From Helicobacteraceae bacterium (GTDB taxonomy: Bacteria; Campylobacterota; Campylobacteria; Campylobacterales; Sulfurimonadaceae), in contig JAUWLG010000024.1 of NCBI GenBank assembly GCA_030613795.1, positions 1 through 11,111 on the forward strand: 11,111 nt of DNA, given 5' to 3'. A program made the position numbers and the translations under genes. Under the pieces are notes generated by a model. It had not been told where the DNA came from. It did not search any database and was given only the letters and a program-made list of their open reading frames with translations. Shown here in pieces: positions 1 through 6,541 of the stretch; the stretch's first letter is position 1; every line of letters starts with the position of its first letter.

Positions 1-17
1 GAATAAAAAGGCAAATT

Positions 18-947
18 ATGGATTACAGTAAGAAAAAAAGAGCATCTGATCAGCGTGCTAAGAACAAAAAAGAAGAGGGCAGAGCGAAGGTTAGAGCAAA
101 AGCGTATGCCAAAGCCGATGCAAAACGTCCAGCAAGAGGAAAAAAGAAGCCTGACTCTGCCTCTGATGAGTTTATGGTTGAAGGTGAATCACGAGCACCA
201 AGAAGCAGTGGTGAGATGGAAAAAGCCTATAAACTTTTAGCCCTTCAAGAGTCTATCTCCAACTCTCAGGCAAAGGCATTGATCGACCGTGGTCTGGTCT
301 ATGTAGCGAACCGTAAGGTAACAGTCGCTCGTGGTGAACTTCCGGTAAAGACATCATTCAATGTCCAAGAGATCGCTAAAGCCAAGATCATCTATGAAGA
401 CAATGATCTTTTGGTAGTCGATAAACCTGCCTTTCTTAATACCGATGAAGTCGAACGTCAATATCCTGATGCGCAATTGCTTCACCGTTTAGATCGTGAG
501 ACAAGCGGAGTACTGATCTTGGTCAAAGATGAAGAGTATCGTCTCAAAGCGATCGGCGAGTTTAAACGCAACAGAGTCTATAAAGAGTATACGGCGTGGG
601 TTGAGGGGATGTTTATCGATGAGACAGAGATCGACAAACCGATCTTGACTGAGAAACGCCACAACAAGGCTTTTTCTAAGATCTCACCTAAGGGAAAACC
701 TGCCCACACAACTGTTACACCGGTAGAAGTGGTGGGTAAGTACTCGAAAGTCAAAGTGGTCATTCGTGAAGGCCGTACGCATCAGATCCGTTGTCACCTG
801 CGCTCTATAGGTTTTCCTATCTCCGGTGATGAGCAGTATGGTGGAAGACGTGCTAAACGTGTGATGCTGCATGCCCGTAAAGTCGAACTACTTGGCAAGA
901 CCTTTATAGCAGACGAACCAAAGATCTTTGCCCACTACTCATCGTAA
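18..947 (+). CDS. RluA-family RNA pseudouridine synthase with basic N-terminal tail
   Basis: Isomerises a uridine in RNA, probably 23S rRNA, to pseudouridine; the exact target site cannot be read from sequence. The RluA-family catalytic motif HRLDRETSG is at residues 156-164, with Asp159 as the expected nucleophile. The second conserved block, GRTHQIRCHL followed by GDEQYGG, covers about 252-276, and MLHA is at about 283-286. An S4-like RNA-binding segment lies at about 70-105. Residues 1 to about 48 are an unusually Lys/Arg/Ala-rich, low-complexity and probably disordered tail, longer than in typical family members. The ATG at 18 follows an AAGG Shine-Dalgarno-like sequence; the TAA at 4-6 could be the stop of an upstream gene, but too little is visible to call it. 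From memory the equivalent gene in C. jejuni (Cj0708) directly precedes ffh; here two extra genes intervene. The family is secure; the substrate is not. Confidence 0.9.
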   Translation: MDYSKKKRASDQRAKNKKEEGRAKVRAKAYAKADAKRPARGKKKPDSASDEFMVEGESRAPRSSGEMEKAYKLLALQESISNSQAKALIDRGLVYVANRKVTVARGELPVKTSFNVQEIAKAKIIYEDNDLLVVDKPAFLNTDEVERQYPDAQLLHRLDRETSGVLILVKDEEYRLKAIGEFKRNRVYKEYTAWVEGMFIDETEIDKPILTEKRHNKAFSKISPKGKPAHTTVTPVEVVGKYSKVKVVIREGRTHQIRCHLRSIGFPISGDEQYGGRRAKRVMLHARKVELLGKTFIADEPKIFAHYSS

Positions 948-1081
948 ACAGTACCACGGTTTTAGACGCCTTCTTAAGGTACCTGAAAAAAGAGTATGTT
1001 AAGATTGGCGATTAATAATTCAGAGGCATATTTGAGATCCATATAGGGTTATTCAACGTGCCCTTATACCGAAAGTGAGCC

Positions 1082-2359
1082 ATGAAGCTTTTTCTTCTAC
1101 TATATTCTTTACTCCTGTCATCCACGCTATATGCCCAGCAGACTTTACAAGAGATACGGGTTGAAGAGAATCTTTTTATTATGAAGATTATTGGTGTTGT
1201 TATCTTGATCTTAATTGTAATGCCTATTATCTTGCGTCAATTGAGAAATCTTGCTCCAACAGCCGAACGACATATACCTCTTCCTGTTGAGAAAGAGACA
1301 AACCCGAAAAAAAAGAAAAAATCTCTAAAGCCTGAAGCTGACGAAGAAGATGAAACACCAAGAGATCCACTGGATATAGCTTTGGAAAGTCTCTTTAATG
1401 AACACAGAGTCCCCCAAGAAAAAAGAGAAAGTTTTGCCCCTCTTTACAGACGATATCTGGAACTTAAAATGGGAAAAGTGGAGATCAAAACCGGTTCGTT
1501 TGACTTTAACACCGTCTTGGACGCCGTGATGACAAAAGTGCATACCCTTCAAAGCGATCGTAATTTTGAGATCGTCTTTGATATGGATGCCAATGTCCCA
1601 TCACAGCTTATCGGTGATGCAGAGCGTATGGAAGAGACGCTGTTCTTTTTGATCCAAAATGTGGTTTTGAAAAGCAGCTCGTATCTTATTGAAATTCAAA
1701 TCAAGCGATTAAACCTAGGTGACGGCGCTCTCCATTTAGAATTTTATATCTCGTATGACAAAGACAATTATCAAGAAGAGAAGCTCGATATCTTCACGCC
1801 TTTTACAGAGGGTGCAACACAGACAGGTCTTGAACTTTACTTGGCAAAAGAGTACGCTCGTCTGATGAACGGTGATGTGACTTTTGAGCCAGAGGGTGAA
1901 AATGACAGTGCCTTTATGGTTAATCTAAAACTCTTCATGCCAAATCCAAGTGAGATGCGACACTATCGTCTCCCGTCTAAAACGATGATAGGTCACTCTG
2001 TTTTAATCGTTGATGACCATACTGCCTCTGCCCTAGCGATACAAAAAATGTTTGAATATTTCAAAAACGAGGTGGATGTACTCTCATCTAAAGAGCTGTT
2101 TTCAGCTTTGGAGATGCTGGAGGACTATGATATTGTAGTCATTCAAGAACGCTATTTTGCAAAACACTTGAACGCAAAACTTGAAGCGATCAAGTCAAAA
2201 AGAGTCATTAAAGCTGTTTCACTAAATAAAAACGAAGTGTTTAAGCATAGTGATGCAGAGACGAAAGCGCTGCTTGATGGTGAGATGTCCAAGCCTGTGA
2301 CGGTTCAAAAAGTCTTTGATCTTCTTGTGTCGCTTTACCAAGAGAAACAAGAAACCTAG
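1082..2359 (+). CDS. Membrane-anchored pseudo-hybrid histidine kinase (degenerate HK plus receiver)
   Basis: Not a family I can name. Residues 1-18 look like a signal peptide (cleavage near LYA/QQ). A transmembrane helix covers about 33-51, followed by a Lys-rich then acidic linker (55-95), so the rest should be cytoplasmic. Residues 118-285 resemble the end of a HisKA domain plus HATPase_c: the segment around KMGKVEIKTGSFDF (129-142) matches the SKIEAGK-type linker, and VPSQLIGD (172-179) and Asn193 recall the start of the ATPase fold and the N-box. The DxGxG and GxGxG boxes are not intact, and no SHExRTP-type H-box is visible. Residues 305-420 form a receiver-like domain: LIVDD (Asp311/312) and KP (Lys404) are kept, but the phospho-acceptor position in YDIVVIQ is Gln355. 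Catalytic activity is therefore unlikely and a scaffold or sensor role is inferred. The ATG follows GTGAGCC, a weak ribosome site. The gene lies 17 bp before its paralogue. The 134-bp gap upstream shows no convincing promoter. Confidence 0.75.
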   Translation: MKLFLLLYSLLLSSTLYAQQTLQEIRVEENLFIMKIIGVVILILIVMPIILRQLRNLAPTAERHIPLPVEKETNPKKKKKSLKPEADEEDETPRDPLDIALESLFNEHRVPQEKRESFAPLYRRYLELKMGKVEIKTGSFDFNTVLDAVMTKVHTLQSDRNFEIVFDMDANVPSQLIGDAERMEETLFFLIQNVVLKSSSYLIEIQIKRLNLGDGALHLEFYISYDKDNYQEEKLDIFTPFTEGATQTGLELYLAKEYARLMNGDVTFEPEGENDSAFMVNLKLFMPNPSEMRHYRLPSKTMIGHSVLIVDDHTASALAIQKMFEYFKNEVDVLSSKELFSALEMLEDYDIVVIQERYFAKHLNAKLEAIKSKRVIKAVSLNKNEVFKHSDAETKALLDGEMSKPVTVQKVFDLLVSLYQEKQET

Positions 2360-2376
2360 ATCTTAGGGCCTCACTT

Positions 2377-4464
2377 ATGATCGAGATGTCAGAAGATCTT
2401 CTTCAGATGGGTGTTCTCGAACTCATTTATGCCTTTATACTAACGCTGTTTATATTTTTGTCAGGTTACTTCTATAACAAGTCTCGTGAGAGTAGTCGTG
2501 AGGTAAAGAGGCTTAAACTCTCTCTGGAAGAGGCAGAGCTGGATAGGGCCAGTCTAATGGCAAACAGCACGGTGGAACCAGAAGTCTCTGTCAGTGAGCA
2601 GGAAGTACTCAAAACAGAGGCCGGTGCCAATAACACAATATTGCAGCAAGAGTTGGAAAACTATCTTCTCAGAGAGGAAGAAAAAGCGCAGGAAGCCGCT
2701 CAAAACTTTGTTGAGTTAAGTGCTGATTTTGTTGATTTTTTAAAAGTGAAATCCGGAAAGATAAAACTAAAAGAGAGCGCCTTTACACTTAATGATATGC
2801 TTGATGATCTGGCAAAAAGTCTGCGCTCACAGATGGCACGTACAAAGGTTGAGTTGATCTTCGATATTGATACGAAGGTGCCGCCAAAACTTATAGGCGA
2901 CAAACGCCATATCCGTCTGCTGCTTTTTAACATTCTCTCAAACATTATTCATCATCAGTCTGAGACTCAGATCGTACTGCACGCTAAAAGTGTTAAAGAG
3001 GGAGATAGCCTCAGAGTGCTGTTTAGTGTACAAGGTTGTATGTTGGATGAGGGTGTTGGCAGCCTGGACTCTCTTTTTGTACCTTTTTCAGAAAGTGCTT
3101 TTGATGAGAGTATGCAGATCGAGCTTTACATAGCTAGAGAACTTTCTCGAATGATGCAGGGTGATATAGCGTTAGGCAAAGACCAAATTGGCAAAAACGA
3201 ATTTAAGATTGAACTTGTTTTGGCTGAATCAAACCCTGAAGATAAGAGGTTTTACCGACTTCCATCACGCAGTATGATCGGCCATAAGATATTGATCGTC
3301 AACGAAAATAAAATGCTGGCAAAGTCTATTCAAAGTATGTATGAGTATTTTAAAAATGAGGTGACACTGCTTCTCTCTTCCGAATTCGCGTCAAAGCCGG
3401 AGATCATTAGTGAGTTTCATACTGTTGTCATCGACAAAGATGCCTTAGATCTCTCTCTTGTAGAGAAGCTCCGTGCTATTAAAAGAGCACATAAGGTCAA
3501 TGTCGTCGCACTCTTGCATGCGAAAGATGAAGTAGACTATCAAGTTCCTCTCGGTGCAGTCGATCAGCTTCTGATCAAACCTATAACAATTCAGAATGTC
3601 TTTAACACGATCATCGCCCTTGAAGAGAGAAAAGAGATAGGCGAAATGAGTAAGTCGTTTGAAAAGAGTGTTCAATCGCAGTTTAAAGGCGAGGCCAATA
3701 AAAAGATCTTTGAGGACTTTTACGGCAGACGTATCTTGGTCATAGAAAACGAGCGTGTTAATCAAAAGATGCTTTTTTCTCTTCTGCGAAGATCGGGTGT
3801 TAACCTCTCTCTGGCCCAAAGTGCTCAAGAGAGTCTGTGGATGTTTGAGAAGATGCCGGTATTTGACATCATTCTTTTAAGCAGTGAGATCGACAGTGAA
3901 AGCACGCTGCGCTTTTCGCAAAAGATCCGCAATCTCAGCCGCTACAAGGGTGTCCCTATCATCATTATGTCAAAAGAGAGTCGAGGTGCTGATGGTTCTG
4001 GGGCTGACCAGTTTATAACCAAACCGGTGCAGGCAGGTGCTCTTTTCACTCTCTTTAACCATTACCTCAGTAAAGAGGATCTTCTTGATGAAAACAGGCA
4101 GTATTTCCCTAAAACAGCATTTATCAATACGGTCTCTTTGGCTGCTCGTGACGGCTTTGAGATGGCAAGTTTTGATGAAGAGCTTTATGCTGATATTTTA
4201 CGAGAGTTTATTGCACTCTATAGTGATTCGGCTCAAAAGATGAATAGTGTTTTAGTCAAGGATGATCTGCAAGAGCTTAAACAGGTCTGTCTGGATGTCA
4301 AAGGTGTCGCTGCAAATATTGGGGCGTTCAGACTATCCAGTATCACAGCACAGATCCATGCTGCTATCTCTAAAGGCAAGGCGAAAGACCTTATGGCTTT
4401 GATGAATCAGTACCAGCCGGAGCTTGAGAGAGTGAAAAAGGAAATTCAAGTTTATTTGAAATAG
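2377..4464 (+). CDS. Membrane-anchored pseudo-hybrid kinase (degenerate HK-REC-REC-HPt)
   Basis: Paralogue of the preceding gene; both share YRLPSxxMIGH and EYFKNEV at the junction and start of the first receiver. There is one N-terminal transmembrane helix (about 12-32) without a cleavable signal, then a basic, coiled-coil-like stretch (35-115). Residues 110-285 are a degenerate kinase core: VKSGKIKL linker, VPPKLIGD, N-box Asn189 kept, G-boxes lost, no H-box. Receiver 1 (304-412) has NE in place of the acidic pair (309-310), keeps Asp353 at the phospho-acceptor position and Lys400, and lacks the conserved Thr/Ser. Receiver 2 (452-562) has EN for the acidic pair, Ser502 for the phospho-acceptor, and keeps Lys549. 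Residues 585-695 resemble an HPt domain, but the AHxLKG site reads CLDVKG, so His is Leu639. The layout is that of a BarA-type hybrid kinase stripped of phosphotransfer residues. ATG 2377 was chosen; ATG 2386 (Met4) is also possible. Probably co-transcribed with the gene before it. Confidence 0.78.
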   Translation: MIEMSEDLLQMGVLELIYAFILTLFIFLSGYFYNKSRESSREVKRLKLSLEEAELDRASLMANSTVEPEVSVSEQEVLKTEAGANNTILQQELENYLLREEEKAQEAAQNFVELSADFVDFLKVKSGKIKLKESAFTLNDMLDDLAKSLRSQMARTKVELIFDIDTKVPPKLIGDKRHIRLLLFNILSNIIHHQSETQIVLHAKSVKEGDSLRVLFSVQGCMLDEGVGSLDSLFVPFSESAFDESMQIELYIARELSRMMQGDIALGKDQIGKNEFKIELVLAESNPEDKRFYRLPSRSMIGHKILIVNENKMLAKSIQSMYEYFKNEVTLLLSSEFASKPEIISEFHTVVIDKDALDLSLVEKLRAIKRAHKVNVVALLHAKDEVDYQVPLGAVDQLLIKPITIQNVFNTIIALEERKEIGEMSKSFEKSVQSQFKGEANKKIFEDFYGRRILVIENERVNQKMLFSLLRRSGVNLSLAQSAQESLWMFEKMPVFDIILLSSEIDSESTLRFSQKIRNLSRYKGVPIIIMSKESRGADGSGADQFITKPVQAGALFTLFNHYLSKEDLLDENRQYFPKTAFINTVSLAARDGFEMASFDEELYADILREFIALYSDSAQKMNSVLVKDDLQELKQVCLDVKGVAANIGAFRLSSITAQIHAAISKGKAKDLMALMNQYQPELERVKKEIQVYLK

Positions 4465-4698
4465 TAGGCGTTTTTTTAGACTAGTTATTCTGCTCCAGGT
4501 ATAGAATTTATAAGCTTTTTGTTTTGGGTAACTTACTTATTGAGTTTTTCACTTTATTGACTACCCTTTCTGCTTTGTGTAGGCAAAGAAGAAAACTGAC
4601 AGACCTCTATCTAAAGACATTCAAAAGAGCGGTCCACAAAAAATCTTTTTGGATAAAGGCTTGGCAATAAAATAAAAGCCACAAAAGGAGTTGTTCTA

Positions 4699-4721
4699 GG
4701 AGAAACACATAGAGTTTCTCC
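4699..4721. repeat. Perfect 8-bp inverted repeat upstream of the ffh -10 box
   Basis: GGAGAAAC (4699-4706) and GTTTCTCC (4714-4721) are exact reverse complements around a 7-base spacer. The right arm occupies the -35 region relative to TATAAT at 4737. It could be an operator for a dimeric regulator, or an RNA hairpin at the end of the upstream transcript; no T-run follows immediately, which argues against an ordinary terminator. Confidence 0.5.
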
Positions 4722-4736
4722 AAAGTAAGTTTTTGC

Positions 4737-4742
4737 TATAAT
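4737..4742 (+). promoter_or_regulatory. Probable sigma-70 -10 box for ffh
   Basis: A consensus TATAAT lies just after a TTTTTGC stretch. Transcription would start near 4749 and give a leader of about 50 bases containing AGGAG at 4789-4793. Campylobacterota promoters often have a strong -10 and T-rich upstream DNA instead of a clear -35, and this fits. Position and sequence are seen; function is inferred. Confidence 0.6.
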
Positions 4743-4798
4743 CCGCTACTTTTTCTGGCAGTAGAACTGTCCAGAGCATATGACATAGAGGAGATAAT

Positions 4799-6142
4799 GT
4801 GTTTGATACATTGACAGATTCGTTTACAGCGGCCATAAAAAAGATCCGTTTTCATGATGATGAAAAGGCACTTAAAAAAGCCCTAGGTGAGCTTAAAAAG
4901 TCACTGTTAAAAGCTGATGTACACCATGGTGTTGTACGTTCACTGATTGCAGAAGTCGAGCACAAGACCAAGACAGCAGGGATTGGTAAAGACCAATTTC
5001 TAGATGCTATGCGTGAGACACTTCATGATATTTTAAAAGTTGATGGTAATCAGGGCTTTGTCTTCGCTCCAAACCCACCAACTGTTATCTTAATGACAGG
5101 TCTTCAAGGTTCTGGTAAGACAACAACAACGGGTAAACTTGCTGTTTTTCTTAAAGAACAGAAGAAGAAAAAAGTTCTGATCATCGCAGCTGACCTCCAG
5201 CGTCTTGCAGCAGTTGAGCAGTTACGCCAGATCACAGCGAAGATCGAAGTAGATCTATTTGCAGACGAAGCAGGTAAGCCGGTAGAGGTTGTTAAGGCAG
5301 GTCTTGAACAAGCACGTGCCAATCTTTATGATGTTGTACTGATCGATACGGCCGGTCGTTTGGCAATCGATGAAGCCTTGATGGGTGAGCTTAAAGAGGT
5401 GAAAGAGGTAGCAAACCCTTCTGAGATCTTCTATGTTGCTGACTCGATGACAGGTCAAGATGCAGTTCGTACAGCGACAAGCTTTAAAGAGCAGATCGGT
5501 ATCGACGGGGTTATCTTAAGTAAGTATGATGGTGACTCTAAGGGTGGTGTAGCCCTTGGTCTGGCTTCTCAGGTCAACGTACCGCTTCGTTTCATTGGTA
5601 GTGGTGAGAAGATGGAAGATCTTGAGATCTTCTTGCCTGAGCGTATTGTCAACCGTCTTATGGGCTTTGGTGATATCGAAGGACTTGCTGAGAGAACAGC
5701 AAATGTCATCGATGAGAAAAAAGCGAAAGAACTTACTAGAAAGATCAAAAAAGGGAAGTTCAACTTCAATGACTTTCTAGAGCAGATGGAGTCGATGAAA
5801 AAGATGGGCTCTATGAAGTCCATTATGGGCATGATCCCGGGTATGGGTGACATGTCTAAAGCGCTTAAAAACTTTGACATGGAGAACTCAAAAGAGATCC
5901 TTCAGATCAAAGCGATGGTCGGTTCGATGACCAAAAAAGAGCGTGAAGACCCAGACCTTCTTAACAACAGCCGTAAACTGCGTATTGCAACAGGTTGTGG
6001 TATGAGCCAAATGGAAGTCAATCGTGTCTTGAAGCAGTTTAAAAATGCAGCAAAGATGGCGAAAAAGTTCTCTGGTAAAAAAGGGATGCAAGACCTTCAA
6101 GCGATGATGGGTCAGATGAAGGGCGGCGGCTTTCCACGTTAA
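4799..6142 (+). CDS. ffh: Signal recognition particle GTPase Ffh (SRP54)
   Basis: Binds signal sequences on nascent membrane and secretory proteins together with the 4.5S SRP RNA, and docks with FtsY to deliver ribosomes to the Sec translocon. The N domain spans about 1-90. The G domain (about 95-295) shows the P-loop GLQGSGKTT (101-109), DLQRLAA (132-138), DTAGR (183-187) and SKYDGDSKGG (241-250, guanine specificity). The Met-rich M domain (about 325-447) carries the SRP-RNA-binding segment RIATGCG (395-401) followed by VNRVLKQF. Most Ffh proteins have GSG in that motif; here the middle residue is Cys400. At 447 residues the length is normal. The start is GTG 4799 with AGGAG five bases upstream; the ATG at 4797 overlaps it in another frame and gives no SRP54 N-terminus. 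It appears to have its own promoter at 4737. No SRP RNA gene was recognised in the window. Confidence 0.97.
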   Translation: MFDTLTDSFTAAIKKIRFHDDEKALKKALGELKKSLLKADVHHGVVRSLIAEVEHKTKTAGIGKDQFLDAMRETLHDILKVDGNQGFVFAPNPPTVILMTGLQGSGKTTTTGKLAVFLKEQKKKKVLIIAADLQRLAAVEQLRQITAKIEVDLFADEAGKPVEVVKAGLEQARANLYDVVLIDTAGRLAIDEALMGELKEVKEVANPSEIFYVADSMTGQDAVRTATSFKEQIGIDGVILSKYDGDSKGGVALGLASQVNVPLRFIGSGEKMEDLEIFLPERIVNRLMGFGDIEGLAERTANVIDEKKAKELTRKIKKGKFNFNDFLEQMESMKKMGSMKSIMGMIPGMGDMSKALKNFDMENSKEILQIKAMVGSMTKKEREDPDLLNNSRKLRIATGCGMSQMEVNRVLKQFKNAAKMAKKFSGKKGMQDLQAMMGQMKGGGFPR

Positions 6143-6221
6143 TGTGGCGTAAATGGGGTATTCGTTTCACTCATATAAGCGAAATTCGTAAATAGAGGGG
6201 ATTTTTTCTTTTTTTCCGTTT

Positions 6222-6253
6222 GAGGCGAAGCCGAACCGAAAGCGAAGCGAACC
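6222..6253 (+). repeat. Imperfect tandem 16-bp repeat (GAxGCGAAGCCGAACC-like)
   Basis: The unit GAGGCGAAGCCGAACC (6222-6237) is followed directly by GAAAGCGAAGCGAACC (6238-6253). The two are similar but not identical and best align with a small gap. The segment is more GC-rich than its surroundings and follows a T-tract. It resembles a dispersed intergenic repeat rather than coding sequence, but copies elsewhere in the genome cannot be checked here. Confidence 0.45.
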
Positions 6254-6261
6254 CATTCCCG

Positions 6262-6293
6262 GCTAAAGGTTTGGAGATTTTCAAATCTTTAGC
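6262..6293 (+). repeat. Stem-loop, 12-bp stem
   Basis: GCTAAAGGTTTG (6262-6273) pairs with CAAATCTTTAGC (6282-6293) through 11 Watson-Crick pairs and one G-U, with loop GAGATTTT. It lies 120 bases after the ffh stop and is followed by TATACTT, not a T-run, so it is a poor intrinsic terminator. It may still stabilise the ffh 3' end or form part of a larger folded RNA. Confidence 0.55.
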
Positions 6294-6353
6294 TATACTT
6301 CCACTTCGAAAAGACATTTTCTTAAATAATCCCTCTGTGATTTGAAAATGAGT

Positions 6354-6417
6354 AGCTGGTCACAAAGTTTAAAATGAGTCTCTATAGAGAAATTCATTTT
6401 AACCTTTTGTGCCGGTT
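6354..6417 (+). repeat. Long nested inverted repeat
   Basis: The core is TTAAAATGA (6369-6377) with TCATTTTAA (6394-6402), a perfect 9-bp match. Inside it sits a perfect 12-bp palindrome TCTCTATAGAGA (6379-6390). Outside it CACAAAG (6361-6367) pairs with CTTTTGTG (6404-6411) with one bulge, and AGCTGG (6354-6359) pairs with CCGGTT (6412-6417) using G-U pairs. Such multi-level symmetry is unlikely by chance. It could be a folded RNA or the terminal repeats of a small non-autonomous element. Confidence 0.55.
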
Positions 6418-6541
6418 ACATGTGTACGTCCACATAATGGCGATTAGAGGAAAGTAATTCTTTCAGTGAAATGCTTGCAGAGCACTGACTTCCAGAAACT
6501 TTCCCCCTAATCTTTATTTATTGACTACAGATGTAACCAGC
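6411..6541 (+). repeat. Inverted repeat pair enclosing the 6442-6512 hairpin
   Basis: GCCGGTTACAT (6411-6421) matches the reverse complement of ATGTAACCAGC (6531-6541) at 10 of 11 positions. A second direct copy, GCTGGTCACA (6355-6364), matches the same 3' segment at 9 of 10. The 3' copy, just before the rpsP ribosome site, could therefore pair with either upstream copy but not both, and the upstream copies can also pair with each other's surroundings. This is the pattern of a conformational switch, although function is inferred only. Confidence 0.5.
6442..6512 (+). repeat. Long interrupted stem-loop before rpsP
   Basis: Reading inward, GATTAG (6442-6447) pairs with CTAATC (6507-6512), GGAAAGT (6449-6455) with ACTTTCC (6498-6504), TTCT (6458-6461) with AGAA (6494-6497), and TCAGTG (6463-6468) with CACTGA (6483-6488). 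That is 23 base pairs separated by small internal loops, with a 14-base apical loop. TTTATTTATT follows, so it might act as an attenuator or the 3' end of a small RNA. No known RNA family is recognised. Confidence 0.5.

Larger units (their letters stand above)
4465..4798. other. Intergenic region upstream of ffh
   Basis: No convincing reading frame was seen in these 334 bases on either strand. A T-run at 4471-4477 follows the upstream stop codon, but the only nearby stem (TTCAA/TTGAA, 4445-4460) is too weak to call a terminator. The distal part holds a perfect inverted repeat (4699-4721), a TATAAT box (4737-4742) and the ffh ribosome site AGGAG (4789-4793). The rest is AT-rich sequence with nothing I recognise. 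Confidence 0.6.

Noticed and set aside
948..1081. GGTACC-containing partial inverted repeat downstream of the pseudouridine synthase gene as terminator
   Set aside because: Only about five pairs with a long spacer and no T-run on the + strand; not supportable.
4444..4477. Possible terminator after the second pseudo-kinase gene (TTCAA/TTGAA stem, then T-run)
   Set aside because: The stem is only five AT-rich pairs and sits 11 bases from the T-run, so it is too weak to call.
4797..4799. ATG at 4797 as the ffh start
   Set aside because: It is in a different frame and does not give an SRP54 protein; GTG 4799 with AGGAG upstream does.
6222..6253. Start of a CRISPR array or an integron attC site
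   Set aside because: The two units are directly adjacent without spacers and there is no attC-type core pair.
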